This document shows positions 1-12,578 of a stretch of 64,000 nt of DNA, one piece after another. The stretch comes from Tetracladium setigerum. Lineage: Eukaryota > Ascomycota > Leotiomycetes > Helotiales. The DNA lies in assembly GCA_031472005.1 (NCBI GenBank), contig PZJY01000010.1:2108001-2172000 (forward strand), given 5' to 3'. Below the pieces are notes generated by a model. That model was not told the DNA's origin. It made no database searches and saw only the letters and a list, made by a program, of their open reading frames with translations. Within the stretch, counting starts at the first letter, position 1. Each line of letters opens with the position of its first letter. The translations under genes and the position numbers were made by a program.

Positions 1-1
1 T

Positions 2-1868
2 GAGAACAAACTTGTTGTGTCCAAGAAGAAGAAGCCTGTCCTCGTTGCTGAGCTTCGCAAGCGAGATTATGAGGCATTCCCAAAAGTAAAGGACGCCCAG
101 AAGGCAGGGGAAACCGAGGACGTCGTCGAGAATGAGGATGATGTTGGCGCTGATGATGATGGCGGAGCTCGTGACTTCGATTATCTCCTTGGTGTAAGTT
201 CGTTTGAAGTTTCTCTAGTATCAAACTGACGGATTATAGCTTCCTATTTGGTCGTTGACCCAAGAGCGAATTGAAAAACTAAAATCTCAAATGGCCAGCA
301 AGAAGGAAGAGCATGATGCCCTAGAGAGTCTCAGCGAGAAGGATCTATGGGTCCAAGATCTTGATGCTTTCGTTGCCGAGTGGGAACATCAATTGAAGGA
401 GACGGCCGATTATGAAAAGACCGTTCGAAACACAAACCGTCGCCATTCTCGTAAGATCGGTGCTGGCAAGGGTGCCAAATCCAAGGCATCCAAGAAGGAC
501 GAGGAATACAACCCCAAGCCGTCAAAGGCAGCTGCAAAGGGGGGTGTTGTCAAGGTGGAAAACAAGCCTCACAAGAAGTTCTTGGAGATGTTCAACGGCG
601 ACAAGACAAAAGCCAAGCCCAAGCCTTCCCTTGGACTTGATGGTGTCGACGATGATGCAATGTCTGGTTTATCAGATGATGATTTCGACGCCTTGGTTGC
701 ATCGAAGTCGTCCAGAGAAGAAACTGCTTCATCTTCCTCCCGTGCTGTGAGCGCGGCACCTGTCAATGGCCGAACCAAGCGTGCTGCTGCGGTTGCTCCC
801 AAGAAATGGGTTATTGATGATGATGAGGAGTCCGAGAGCGACGATGGTAAACTGCTTGGTGACATAGGAGATATGGTTAAGGGTATTGGCGGTGGAAATG
901 CTGACGAGACTTTGCCTACAAACGGCCGGGTTTCGTTATACCAGGCTCGTCCGACAAGCAGCCACGGTCCATCTGCAAGCAGCGAGCTTCCCAAGATCAA
1001 GTCAAAGGCCAGCAGAAATTTTGATCTGAGCGATGATGATGATCAGACCAATTATGAGATGCTGGCTAGATCTTCGCCTCATAAGTCCGCACCACTCAAG
1101 GACGAGCTTGACAGTTTCTTGTCGGACGACGATGAGCCATTACCAGTTAAGAAAGCCGCCGCTAAACCCGCACCAGCCAAGCAAGTCCGCAAGCCCAAGG
1201 CAGTTCCAGTTTCAAAGGCTGTTGCTGCGCCGAAACCAACTGTTCTCTCTCCAGCAGCCAAGGCTTATGCCGCCAAGCAGAGCAAGGCGAATCTCACAAA
1301 GAACATGACTTACAGTGAGGATGAGGACGATCTCGACATGGATGATGCTCCTCCTTCAAAGCCAGCTGCAAGCGCCAAGGTCGCTTCAAAGCGGTCAGCT
1401 ATTAGCGATGATGAAGATGAGGACATAGATTCTCCTCCTCCAAAGATACCTGCCCCCAAGCTAGCTGCTCGTGCAAAGCTTGTTCCAAAGAAGAAGGTGG
1501 TCAGTGAGGATGAAGATATGGATTCCCCACCACCCAAGCCCGTCTCCCGAGGCAAGCCAGCAAAAAAGAGCGCAATCAGCGACGACGAGAGCGACATGGA
1601 GATTCTTGCACCAAAGTCACGCAAACCATCTGGGAAGAAGACTGCCATCAGCGAGGACGAAGATGACTTGGATTTAGATGATGAGGTCTTGCCTCCGCCC
1701 AAGCCATCAGGACGTGGTCGACCAGCTCGCTCGGCTGCTGTTGCCGCAGCGGCGAAGAAGAAGCCGATTTATGTTGATTCCGAGGATGAGGATGAGGAGA
1801 TGGCTGATGATGTCGATGAGTCTGCTCTTATTGACGATGAGGAGAGTGAGGATTATGAGAGCGAATAA
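2..1868 (+). CDS. TOP2: DNA topoisomerase II, C-terminal part (5' end outside window)
   Basis: Type II topoisomerase, a nuclear enzyme that passes one duplex through another with ATP. Only the end of the gene is here: the frame is already open at base 2. Exon 2-193, intron 194-239 (GTAAGT..TAG), exon 240-1868. Across the splice the protein reads DYLLG then LPIWSLTQERIEKL, which is the end of the eukaryotic TOP2 coiled-coil/C-gate region (YDYLLGMPIWSLT-type signature), followed by KDLWVQDLDAFVAEWE. The remaining ~450 residues are the usual poorly conserved tail: alternating acidic runs (SDDDD, SEDEDD) and Lys/Pro/Ala-rich segments, expected to be disordered, nuclear-targeting and phosphorylated. 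No frame lesion seen. The catalytic Tyr, ATPase and TOPRIM regions lie upstream of the window. Family identity is secure; the symbol follows from it. Confidence 0.93.
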
Positions 1869-2882
1869 ATCTCTGCACAATCGGTGGTTACGCAGTACAT
1901 GGTAGTGGGCATTTTCTGCGGTGGCGTTATGGGATGGATGGATAGTTTTACTTGCTTGCTTGCCTGCTCATGGTCGAGGGCGCTGGTGGGAAGATTCAAA
2001 ATCCTCATATGTCTAGTTCCGCTTTTTATGATACATTTATTTGGAACTGGCGGGAGGAGGGTTGTATTTTTTATAGCAGCGCTTGCTGTGTTATCTCCTT
2101 GGAGGGAGGGCCGAAGAATAACACATAGTGTTTGGTTTCTTTTGCTCCTTTTTTCAGCTATTTCATTAGATACCTTAGTCATAGATAATTTCCAGACTCA
2201 TGACTTCTCAAATTTTATATCTTCTATGGTTTTTGGTCGTGAATGTTTTGTGTCCCGTTTCTTTCTCCAATGGCATGTTTGATACTTGCGCATTGAGAGG
2301 ATCCCTCACTTTCTGAGACGTCACACTTTCTCTTGCTCTGGTTCTTGCGTCACTTGGATGCAATAACTCGAGATAAAGTTGTAGATGTGAAAAAGCCTGT
2401 TACCTGTTACCAAGACTAGGGGGAATGCTTTCGCTATAATAGGGTCATAGGGCAAGCATGTACAAATCATGCCATGGAGTGGTGTAATTTGTTTCTGCCT
2501 CTGCCAGTATATGTTGTACCAAGATCGTTCGGGTAATCTACTCCACTTTACCAACGCAAATCAAGAGGTCTTCGACGGCCTGGGAAGGAGATGTAGAGAT
2601 ATGAAGGAGATATGGAAGAAGTTTGAAGTGGGAAAGGCTAGGACTTCTTTAAGTGCAAAATCCAGCGTATAGATTAGGGAAGCTGAAAATATTCTGCTTT
2701 AGATTTGACCTGAAATCCGGCGGTAGTTCAGTCTTCAACAAAAGCGAGGAAATCAATCCTCATGGTAAGCAGACGTCCAATGAAATCCCGCTACTTCTTG
2801 ATGGCTGTAAACTTTGAAAACTGCTAACGAAATTAAATCTCATTTCTGAATTGAGTAGGAAAAGATCCAATGTTGTCGTTCA
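1869..2882. other. Intergenic spacer (convergent 3' ends)
   Basis: Lies between the TOP2 stop and the stop of the minus-strand STAND gene, so it should hold two 3' UTRs. T-rich stretches occur around 2140-2230. Short open frames here have no recognisable protein signature. Nothing else seen. Confidence 0.6.
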
Positions 2883-5800
2883 TTAGCCAGTCTCTTGAGT
2901 GCTATGCGGAGGAGGAACCTCAGTTGCTTGCCGGAGAAGTTCCTTCACCTGCAGAGTCATCTCTATTTCGCTGCCAATATAGGGCGCAACGACTCGCAGA
3001 GCAGCCATAGTTTGCTTATTTGATGGCCTCCATAAGTATTTGTAATCAGCATACGGTCGATCCCAAAAATCTCCAAATTCTGGTTCCTCGGAGTGGTAGG
3101 ACTTGTTGGTAATTATATCCAGTGGCGATTCACCCGCTTTGTTTTTCTGGCTGAGTTGTAGACCGGAATCTAGAAAGAGTTTGATGACATCTTTGTCTCG
3201 GAGGATAATCGCATAGTGCAATGCCGAATGTCCATTATTGTCGATCATAGACAGGGAGGAACCTTTGGACAATAGCAGATTGCATATTTGGATGTTTTCT
3301 TCCGAACGATTTTGGGCGTACTTCCACCCTCCCATCGCGCAACACCACTGAATTGGTGTTCTCCCCAATTTGTCTCTGGCATCGACGTCCACATTCGGCG
3401 CGTTGAGCATGGCTTGAACTATTTCGAGAGACCCATACGCAGCGGCGAGATGCAATGGGGTTCGCTCCCTTCCATCTCGAACACCCCCATCTCCACCCAT
3501 TTGAATTAGAAAATTTACAATGCTCGCATTCTTTCCATAAGTGGCCGTGTGCAGAAATGTCCGTTTATACTTCCCCACGATGCCTCGAGGTATCTCTTTC
3601 GCTAAGCGACCATCATTTTGCACGACAAGCTTAACGACCGAAAGTTTCTCTTGAAGGATGGCAAGCTCGAGCATTTGTTTTCGGAGGCTGGTGGATAGGC
3701 CTACTTTGGCTTGGTCGGATCGCCAGTGGTAATTATCTACCTTGACTAGAGTGCCCCAAAGCCTCGGTGGAGGGGTGTCTCGTTGAATGACGAGTGGTTC
3801 GTGAAAGTATTCTGGCATTCCGACCTCCTCCCACCTCCTTTCGCACCTTTCGAGAGCATCCTCGAGTTCTAGAGGGTCCATGGATGTCTCCAAACTGTGA
3901 ATTGATACTTTCCAACCTTTTTCTTCTTCCAGTCTTTGTTCCCGCTGGTGCCGAAACCTCTTTATCCCATCTTCATCTGTACTTGGTGGCTCCAGTGGCT
4001 CCGGCTCCGGCGTGTCACGGAGTAACTGAAGAATATTCTCGTGCGTACACACAGATGACCAATCTTCTGGTGGCATATTAAGTCCGCTTGGAGTCTTCCT
4101 GTCTGCACCTCGGCTCAAGAAATATTTGACAACGTCGAAATGGCCTTTAACAATTGCAAACGTAAGTGGAGTCCAACCATTTACATCCAATGCGTTGATA
4201 TTGACCCCTTTCATCAAAATCGTCCTCGAGGTCTCTTTATACCCCATAGACGCGGCCCAGTGAAGTGGCGTCCAGCCATGGTAGTCAACTGGTGAAAATT
4301 CCTTAAGATCAAGCTCTCTTTTCCAGGAACATCGCCCAATGAACGCAGAAAATCCCCAGAAAGCAGCTACATGCAGTAGGTTTGGATCTTTTGGTTGGGC
4401 CGAGAAGACAACCTCGCAAGCTTCTGGGTCTCCAAGATCTTGATAATGTACCACCTGCCAGACACTTGCACATAACGGCGGGCTACACAACACAGCTTTC
4501 AGATCCTCCCATAGCACTTTCTGGAATTGCCTGACATGATTTCCACAGGCGTGGGCACAGTAATTTAGAAAAGGCATCCGAGTCAAGCGGCTCCGAAGAC
4601 TGACAACTGATTCACAGGCACCGGAAGAAAATTCGTCAAACGCAAGATACCTAAGACAACTGCGTGCAACTTCAAGTTGCGGCGCTTCAGAGAGCTCTTG
4701 CTCGTTTGTGAGAAGAAATTGACGTGCGGTTGCATGCACAATGAACACACGATCATCTGCTTTGGAAAGTGATATCAATCCAAGACAAGATGTGATGATA
4801 AGCTTGGGGGATTCCAAGGCCTCTGAAGCTATGCTCTTGGAGCTTATATCTATGACAATGGCATGCTGGAGCTCCAGCATGGTGAGTGGTCGTTTTGCTT
4901 GTAACACCCAGTTGAGCACCCTCTTGGCTAGATTGACGATGCTATCCGGTTGTCGAATAACACGCTCGAAAGTGACTTCGTATGCCTTTTCGTACGTGGA
5001 GGGCAATGTTGCGAGGCAAGTGCGTAGAGATCCAACACTTGTTAGCGTACAGATGAAGTCCATTGCGAAGCGAGAAAGCAGAAATCTACCAACATTCAGC
5101 ATTAGTATAAATCAAATTTGCAAACAGTCAAAAGATCCTGGACAGTATTAATTACTCACGATCCATCGGCGGCTTGAATGATGCCAGCAAGTAAATCGTT
5201 TCTGATGTCCAGCGGAATGTCGTCATAATCAACCACGCAGTCGTTCCTCATTCTTTCTTCCACATAGACGCGTATGTCCTCTTCCACCGCGTGAATTTCA
5301 ATCTTTGTCGCTGAGATTGTGTTGGAATTGCCATACAAGTGAGAATAGATTGTCGGAAGATCGCGACTCGCCACTAGGACTTTCATTCCAGCTTCAGCAA
5401 GTCGGTTTATGTAAGGAAAGAGTTTGTTGACGGATTGAAACTCATCCAGTCCATCAAGAATGATGTAGATAGAGTTTTCTGGTGTTTTTGTGGCGAGCAA
5501 AATCTCCCACAGTTTCTCCGTTGGTGTTCTCACACTTCTGCTGAATTTCTTGTGGTATTGGATTGCGAGTGGGGAAGTTGAGAGGTTTGAGGAAGGGCCT
5601 TCTGCAATAGATCTCGAAAGAGATTGTCGACTGAGTCCTTTATGTTGTCAGTCCGAAAGAAATGATATGAGATGATCACCTCTCCGCCAGATATCTCTGT
5701 CAAATTCTGTATCAGGTTCGCTCTGCACAAATCCGTTAATACCTCAATTGGTAAAGAATGAATTTGAGGATGAGAAACTCACGAAAGCATCGTTTTACCG

Positions 5801-6629
5801 GACCCCGCTATGAAGAGTCGTGGGTCAGCAGCTGATGGTGACAGTAATATTTGGAAGGGCAATAAACTGACGTTGGCCTGAGACCCAAAGAAGCTGCTCG
5901 ATTCCATCTCGCCAGTCAAGGTAGCGTTCATCTTCAAATATCGATTGACATGTTCCCTCGCAATACGACTCCAAGACTGAATCAACAGATGTTTGCGGAA
6001 CGGAGGGAGTAAGCCAACTGAGTATGCTTGCTAGCTGCTGATCTGAAATTGGAGGCATCATTAGAGGACACTGGTACACCAAGTCATTAATCAAGAATCA
6101 CGAACCATTATGCATGATTTGAACCTTTCTGAAAGTTTCCATGGAGAGAAATCTAAAGAGTATGCAAGTCAGTGGATGGCCAAACGTCATGGTAACACAC
6201 CTACAAGTGATCAGCCGAAAGGCTCGAGTGTAGAATCCCTCTGATTCTATGAAGCAATTCCACCACCCTGGCCATCTCAGCCTCCTGAAAAGGCCAGGCA
6301 AATGGCTTAAGCCCAGAAAGCAGGCCATCTCGAGTGAGATTCTTATCCAACTTAACCTTAACCTTTTCCAGTTGTCGTTTGTAGCTATCGATGGCCGTTG
6401 CCGAGAATGGAGTGTCCCATTCCCCAATGACATCCTTTAAATCCTTGGTGTCAGCAGCATCTTTATATTTTTCGAGAACCGTTCGTAGTGCAAGCAATTC
6501 CTGTATGTAGGCCGTTTGACCTTTTGTTGCTTCGGAGACACCTCCTGCATAAGCAACACTGAGTTGTGTGAGTTGGATGACGAGGCTGGTAAACCCAGCA
6601 ATCGCAGCCCCAATACTTAACGGATCCAT
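2883..6629 (-). CDS. STAND protein: fungal N-terminal domain, NACHT NTPase, ankyrin repeats
   Basis: NLR-like signalling ATPase; relatives act in fungal non-self recognition and regulated cell death. Exons on the minus strand: 6629-6205, 6152-6106, 6042-5872, 5807-5783, 5722-5160, 5085-2883. The N-terminus MDPLSIGAAIAGFTSLV is the usual start of the fungal STAND N-terminal domain. Splicing 5872 to 5807 creates the Walker A motif GQPGSGKT (about residue 212), followed by Walker B-like IYIILDGLDEF. The C-terminal half has ankyrin repeats in two blocks (WTPLHWAAS, about residue 685; RTPLHLAAAYG, about residue 980). One frame break lies in the plus-strand GGGG run at 5571-5574: one extra base joins LPQTSQLP to YHKKFSRSV, and the exon sum becomes 3435 nt (1144 aa). 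Other genes here show the same lesion type, so an assembly error is more likely than a dead gene. Confidence 0.85.
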
Positions 6630-7689
6630 CTCGGCGTTCTGTTGAGTTTGCAGCCCTTTAGTTTTGTCAGAATAAGGATTGAGCCAATCAACGGCCTTTT
6701 GCTGGAGGTAGACGGAAAGTAATTGACGATGGAAAGGCTGCGAGTTTTACTAATCGACATAGAGTCAGTCCAGTCCAGGCAGAACGGTGGCTAAATGTCA
6801 ATTGTCAGCTGGTGAGCCACCAGGATAGCTTCACCACAGCCTTGTTTTCTCATGTCGCCCAGAGTGGGGAAGCTGCCAATGTTAGAGTTCAGTGATCTGC
6901 GATGTACGATTACTCGGCGTATATCTGGTCACGCTACTCTATTTGCTATCAGCGATCCAACATCGCTGCCATCACTTCTACCGGTACAAGCAATACTTTT
7001 ATCTTACTGATCTTGTTTGATACTAATTCACTTATCTTCTACCTAGCCTTCGATGCATTTTTTCCATCTATTCCGGCTCATTAACTGTTGTGTTTAGATT
7101 CATGTGAAAGCGGAAAGGCGCGTGTGCATTAAGCGAAACCCTATCAGGCTGGGGAGGACGAAGAAGGACCTGACCCGAAGGACAGTAAAACATGAAACAA
7201 ATGCAACTAACTTTTGGAATACGTGGGCAAAATTAGAATACATTGTGTTTGCTAGATAGCTCGACTGTCGAACTCGTATATGGTCAGGCTCCAGGCCACT
7301 TATTGTATAGTACAGTAGATTCCCTTACCTCATACCAGAATCTTATTACAAGACATACTAATTTCCACTCTATGTATCCTGCGACTCCTCTCGAGTGAAG
7401 TGATATATTCTGTGTGTAGACCGTTACATATTGCGGGAAAATAAAAGATTCCATCCATAAGAATAGTACTTGTTTGAACAGAAGCCTTATGTTTAATCTA
7501 AATCAGTAACTTACCTATGTTTTCGAACATCGTCGAGTCTGTCGCAGGGCGAATTAATCTCGGACAGCGAAGTAAGATCTTACATTTATATCAAATAAAT
7601 ACGCAACAAGCTGTTGTGCCTACGCCCACTCGATATCAAAAACGAGCCGTAGGAAAATAGAACAAATGATACATTTAAAAGCCATAATT

Positions 7690-8545
7690 TGTTTTGTTGC
7701 ACGTCGCAAAAACATCGAAATTGCGTAATAAATTAGTAATACAGGGGTTTGGGATATAAATAAACCTTAAAATGACGTACAACCACGTTGGAAGTGCTTG
7801 GTGTTAAAACCCCCTTGCTGAAATTTAGCAAAAGACCCAATCAGAAGCCAGAATTTTTATTGTTGCACATCGCAAAAACATTGAAATTGCGTAATACATT
7901 AGTCAGAGAGAAGTCTGGTCTAAATAAGGTATTGAAATGACTCACACCCATGTTTCTACCGCGTGGCTTTTAGTGGGCTATATAAATGGGCTGGGTCAAT
8001 GACGTACTACCACGTTTCCACCACGAGACTTGAACTAGAGCCATGCGGAAGTGGCGTAAACGGGCCAATAAAATCTCAGTATTTCTCTTTTGTTGCATAT
8101 CGCAAAAACTAATACATTAGCAAGAGGACAGCATGCAAGTGAGTAGATATCTGAAAGTAAAGAAGACTCACGTTTGATCTCTCGACCTCTCAGAATTGCT
8201 TCCTATGCAAAGATGGCCGAGCAGATTCTGGCAGACTGGTTTTGTTTACTTCGTATTGCAGTTAACAATTTTGGTTTATCGCTCTGGGATTCGGTGAGTT
8301 CAACTTTACCTTGGTTCCTTACCAAGCAAGACATTCCCAAGCAAGATATTCCCAAGCAAGACAGTCAATTGGAATCTAACATCTTGGTTGTCGCATGTTC
8401 TATTTTATTGGTGTTTCCTGTGTATAGAATCCTAGATGTTAGTGATGGTATGTTATGCTCGACTCCTATCATCATCCCAAGCGAACCGGGACCAAAACAA
8501 AGCTAACCAATCAGAGCCCAGCATTTTCTTTGTCGTAAATCTTAT
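7690..8545 (+). repeat. Degenerate interspersed repeat units (four copies)
   Basis: A core like TTGTTGCAcrTCGCAAAAAC followed by ATTGCGTAATACATTAG appears near 7690, 7860 and 8090, the last one shortened. Each core is preceded by a CCAATCAGAAGCCAGAAT-like block, which occurs again near 8500-8535. A second shared block, AATGACGTACAACCACG, recurs at about 7773, 7932 (degraded) and 7999. The spacing is irregular (about 165, 230 and 410 bp) and the copies are strongly diverged, so this looks like an old transposon or satellite remnant rather than an active element. Confidence 0.55.
8325..8362 (+). repeat. 15-bp minisatellite, about 2.5 copies
   Basis: The unit CCAAGCAAGAYATTC is repeated head to tail around 8325-8362. 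In one frame it would encode KQDIP repeats. Coding status is doubtful. Confidence 0.6.
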
Positions 8546-8962
8546 CACCTCGAACTTTCTATCTGTGTGCAAGCGATCTACTATTAAATATAAATTGTCC
8601 TTCCCCATTAAAAAATTGGAATCAAATAATGCTTAGTTCCAATCATATTCTTTTAGGACAAACCATTTCCAAACAAACCACCTATTCAAAACATGTAGCT
8701 TGTTTTTCAACACAACGAAGAATTATCAAAACCGTGCTATTGTAGCAAAAATGTTCATTATTCATTCTGACAATTACAATGAATGACAATTACGACCAAT
8801 TTACCTGCTGAACGAACAAAGCAGTCCTCTGAAGATAAAGTCATGCCTCCTCATCCTGAATCTTTTCAAATTCTACTCCTCCCAAGCCAACAAACGACAG
8901 GCAAAACCTACTCTCTTCGCAGAAAATCCCACCAGCTCTCTTTCCAACTCTCATCTATCAAG

Positions 8963-9865
8963 ATGAAGATCTCACTGCTACTTTTGGTAGCACCTCTCGT
9001 ATCTGCGCTCTCAACCCTCCCTACCATCACCACACCCGAGGTGACCATCCTCACCACCGACCCCTACGCCAACGCACCAGCTGCAATCCCCATTCCCTAC
9101 AGCCCCTTGCCTCTCATTCCACGATACAAACGCACCTTCCTCCCTTCTCCCATCTTACCACACCTTCCGTCCCCTCTCCGCCCCCGCGTCATCATCGGCT
9201 CTGACAATCGCCATATCCAAATCAGCACCAGCTACCCCTACACAACCATCGGTCGCATAACTTCTACCCGAACCAGTTCTCAGAAAGGTGAAACCCTCAT
9301 GGTCACATGCTCAGGCACATTGATCGGACCTCGTCACGTCGCTACCGCTGCGCATTGTCTTGATCCTTCGTTTCCGCAATCGAAGATTCGCTTCCAACCT
9401 GCATATGACAAGAACGAGACGCTGGGTGGGTCGTATGTGAAGACATATTATCGATATCCGTTCGCTGAGGCGAAGGGGTGCGAGAACTACGAAGATATTG
9501 CTGTTCTGGTTTTGGAAGATCGTATTGGTGAGGAGGTGGGTTGGTTGGGGATTGGTAGGTTTGAAGGAGGAGAGGAGGAGTTGTTCAATGTGGCAGGCTA
9601 CCCGGAGGATTTGCATGGTGGTGAGAGAATGGTTGCGCAGGAAGGTGTCAAGGTCGAGAAGAAGGCTCTGTGTTCGAAAGGCCCGCTTTGGACGGATGCT
9701 GATGCTTCTGGAGGCGCAAGTGGTGGACCGCTCTGGAGAGGCGATTCGATTTTTGGAGTTTTGAGCATGAGTACAGGGAGTGACGGCTCGGGTTGGTCGG
9801 TGGTGTTTGCGGGTGGAGAGAGACTGCTGGAGTTGGCGTGGAAGGCGATCAAGGATCATCCGTGA
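8963..9865 (+). CDS. Secreted trypsin/V8-like serine protease
   Basis: Extracellular serine endopeptidase of the chymotrypsin fold (S1/V8-like), 300 aa, single exon. The start at 8963 is chosen because MKISLLLLVAPLVSA is a clean signal peptide; an in-frame ATG at 8783 would bury it inside the protein. A Pro-rich pro-segment (residues about 35-75) comes before the catalytic domain. The triad is visible: His131 in ATAAHC, Asp178 in NYEDIAVL, and Ser253 in SGGASGGPLW. The last is a GASGGP version of the usual GDSGGP, as found in fungal glutamyl-endopeptidase-like proteases. Cys pairs at TCSG/AHC are as expected. The gene sits alone between the STAND and HET genes. The role is probably nutrient or host-protein degradation, which is an inference. 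Confidence 0.86.
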   Translation: MKISLLLLVAPLVSALSTLPTITTPEVTILTTDPYANAPAAIPIPYSPLPLIPRYKRTFLPSPILPHLPSPLRPRVIIGSDNRHIQISTSYPYTTIGRITSTRTSSQKGETLMVTCSGTLIGPRHVATAAHCLDPSFPQSKIRFQPAYDKNETLGGSYVKTYYRYPFAEAKGCENYEDIAVLVLEDRIGEEVGWLGIGRFEGGEEELFNVAGYPEDLHGGERMVAQEGVKVEKKALCSKGPLWTDADASGGASGGPLWRGDSIFGVLSMSTGSDGSGWSVVFAGGERLLELAWKAIKDHP

Positions 9866-10564
9866 TCTCGGATCGCAGTTTCATTCTATTTTTTTTTGAG
9901 TTGCGGTATATGATAATGGTTAAAGTACTTGGTAGGCGTCTCAACTTCAAATAATGACATTCTCATGTTTTCATTTTCTTTCCAACGTGGCAACGGCATT
10001 AAGGTCCGTCCCTGTGTGCTGAGACGCACCCCGTGACGAGGCAAAACCTAGGTACTTCGAATTTAGTTACCTGTAAATCTATAAACGTGTCGAAATTTCT
10101 ATCTTTCTTTGTTTGTAAATGTTTTATATACCTCTTATAAACACTTCTGGCTTATCAATTCTAAAATTTATATTTGCGTCGTCGGCGCCCTCTAGAGTTT
10201 ATAAAGAGCCTCGTTTCAACCTATATTAGGACCCTCGACTTGCGACACTACCACGAAGTTTTTCTCCTTGCTTTACTTATAGAACGATTAAATGTGGACG
10301 TCCGGCATTGACCACGATATTAAAAGTTTATTCTTAGTGTTGTGGCGGGCGGAGCGGGCCGTGGCATACGCTATCGCCACATAGGCATGTGGAGACTAGC
10401 ATTAAGCAGTTACCCCGCACCACTAAACGGTTACCCACTCAGTGATAAATCCACATTATTACAGTATCAAATTGCAGGTTCGCCTTGATACGAGAGCTGC
10501 TCGCCGTCACTCGTCGTATTTCCACCTCTCCAACTTGTATTGAATAAGCATTTCAGGACACTAG
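9866..10564. other. Intergenic spacer
   Basis: Protease 3' flank and promoter side of HET gene 1. AT-rich, with no open frame of note and no repeat recognised. Confidence 0.5.
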
Positions 10565-12578
10565 ATGAACGCCTTACGATTCGAGGACGTTGACCTCACT
10601 TCGTTGACCTCGGGGATGGCGGAAGAGCTTATGACCCTTCCTTTCGCAGGACCGCACCGTGCCATTCCACGCAATCCACCATGCGCGGTGTGTTTGTGGG
10701 GTCATGCATGGGTGCGGTGGGCTAGAAAAAGAAGCATTATCAACTCGATGGGGAACGGGTGTCAGTTTTGTGGGCTCATCGCAGAACTTATTCAGACTTA
10801 CGGTCCGCCGATCGACGAGGAAGCGGGGATTGGAATCTACCACTACGGTGCATGGATCGAAATCGCGTGGATGACAGGCGGCAAAACGCAGGATTCTATT
10901 CATGTCTATGGAGTTTTTGACAGGGGGCCTTTTGCTACAAACCCAGGCATTGCCCATTACGCCACGAGCCCTGTTGTTCAGGATATCATTGGAAACACGG
11001 GCTCTGTGGAAGCTCTACAATGGATACGCGACATGATAATGCGCTGCGACCGTGAACACAACAAATGCAATCGAAAACCGAACATCCCGCTACCCAAGAG
11101 ACTTCTTGATGTTGGCGAGCCGCAGGGAGGCGATGCGCGAGTTTCAGAAGGGGGCAATATTCGCTTGATCGAAACCAGCGGGCGGCCACATCGACTATAT
11201 CTGCTTAAGTCACTGCTGGGGAACAGGCCCCATGTTTAAAACAGCAAAAGAAAACGTTGCTGAAAGGATGAAACTCATCGAGTTCGACGACCTGCCGAAG
11301 ACGTTCCAAGATGCAGTGGTAATTACACGTAATTTGGGGAAGCGGTACCTGTGGATTGACAGCCTCTGTATTATCCAAGATAATAGTAAGGATTGGCAGA
11401 GCGAGGGTCTCCGAATGCACGAGACGTACGGTAATGCTTGTCTTACGATTGCCGCATCTAAAACTGAAGGACCGAACGAGGGACTGTTCTACGATTCACT
11501 ACACCACAAACTTGACCACTTCACGTTTACTCTTGACAGTGGAGAGAAACACATCATGGCAGTCCGGCGTAAGGTCCGGCATTTTAATTCCGCGGACGCG
11601 TTTCCTCTGCTTCGGCGGGGATGGGTCTTTCAGGAACGGATACTCTCACGGCGGGTGCTGCATTTTGGCCCTCAAGAGCTGTTGTGGGAATGTATGGAAG
11701 AAGAACACTGCGAATGTGGAGGCATAAATGAGAAGGAAAACATAGGTCCAAACACTCCAAAGAAGTCATTCTTCTTGGTGGAGAACAACATCTATCTCTG
11801 GAACCATATAGTGACGGCCTACTCCAGCCTCGACCTTACAAAGGAGAACGATATATTACCTGCGTTGGCTGGTGTCATGAAGAAACACAAGCCAGCCGCT
11901 GATCTCCGGTATTTGGCTGGTCTTTGGGACGGAGAGTATCTCCTCTTCGGCCTTTTCTGGTATGCGAAGAAGAAAAAGGGGTTGTTTCCTGGCGACTATT
12001 GCAGCAGCCTGAGGTCACGACCATCCCCGTGTCGCGCACCTTCGTGGTCTTGGGCCTCTGTCAAGAACAGCATCACATACGACAAGGTGGCGGACTTCAG
12101 CTCGTCTGTGGAGATTAAAGAGACTAAGGTTGTTCCTGTCGGCCGCGAATCTAGCGGGGAGGTACTATATGGGGAAATTACGCTTTCCGGTCCCGCTGCG
12201 GTGATCAGCTGTCATATGCCTGCTAACTCTGACCATGGCTATCTCGATGTTAAGTGCAATGGAGAGCTGGTGAAAGATTTGTTGGTCTATCCCGACTACG
12301 ATTGGACCTTGGACGATACGTGGTATGTCTACGATGGCCAACCAATGATGTGTCTTCATTTGGCAACGACGCGCCTTAAGGAGGACGAGGACATCTCTAG
12401 CCTTGACGAAGGAGGCTTTGACCCCGACGACGAGGCTCAATTTCTACTGCTTACAATGTTTAACACAGACGAGCAAGTCTTTCAGCGAATTGGGATGGCG
12501 AAGATTAGATGGGAGAAGTACAAGGAGCAGGCAGATTTTAGAGAGCAGATCAACGATGGGACTTTTGTAATCTGCTAA
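10565..12578 (+). CDS. HET-domain protein 1 (frame break near 11178-11200)
   Basis: Heterokaryon-incompatibility (HET, PF06985-type) protein, about 670 aa, expected to be cytosolic and linked to incompatibility cell death. The N-terminal zinc-like region has PPCAVCLWGH and GCQFCGLI. The HET core follows: IRLIET, LSHCWGTGPM, LPKTFQDAVVITRNLG, RYLWIDSLCIIQDN, and RGWVFQERILSRRVLHFG with LLWECME. The frame that starts at 10565 runs to a stop near 11237, but the conserved LSHCWG and everything after it lie in the +1 frame. No intron fits between the two, so a one-base gain or two-base loss lies between about 11178 and 11200. This lesion needs the opposite or a double change compared with the other breaks in the window, so it may be real. 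Either an assembly error or an inactivated allele is possible. Confidence 0.78.

Larger units (their letters stand above)
6630..8962. other. Long AT-rich spacer with decayed repeats
   Basis: Divergent spacer between the STAND gene and the protease gene, 2.3 kb. It holds four diverged copies of a repeat (listed separately, 7690-8545) and a short minisatellite near 8325-8362. No gene supported. The open frame at 8174-8506 is explained mainly by the minisatellite and has no domain or coding signature. Confidence 0.6.

Noticed and set aside
8174..8506. 110-aa open frame
   Set aside because: Mostly minisatellite and AT-rich sequence; no conserved look.
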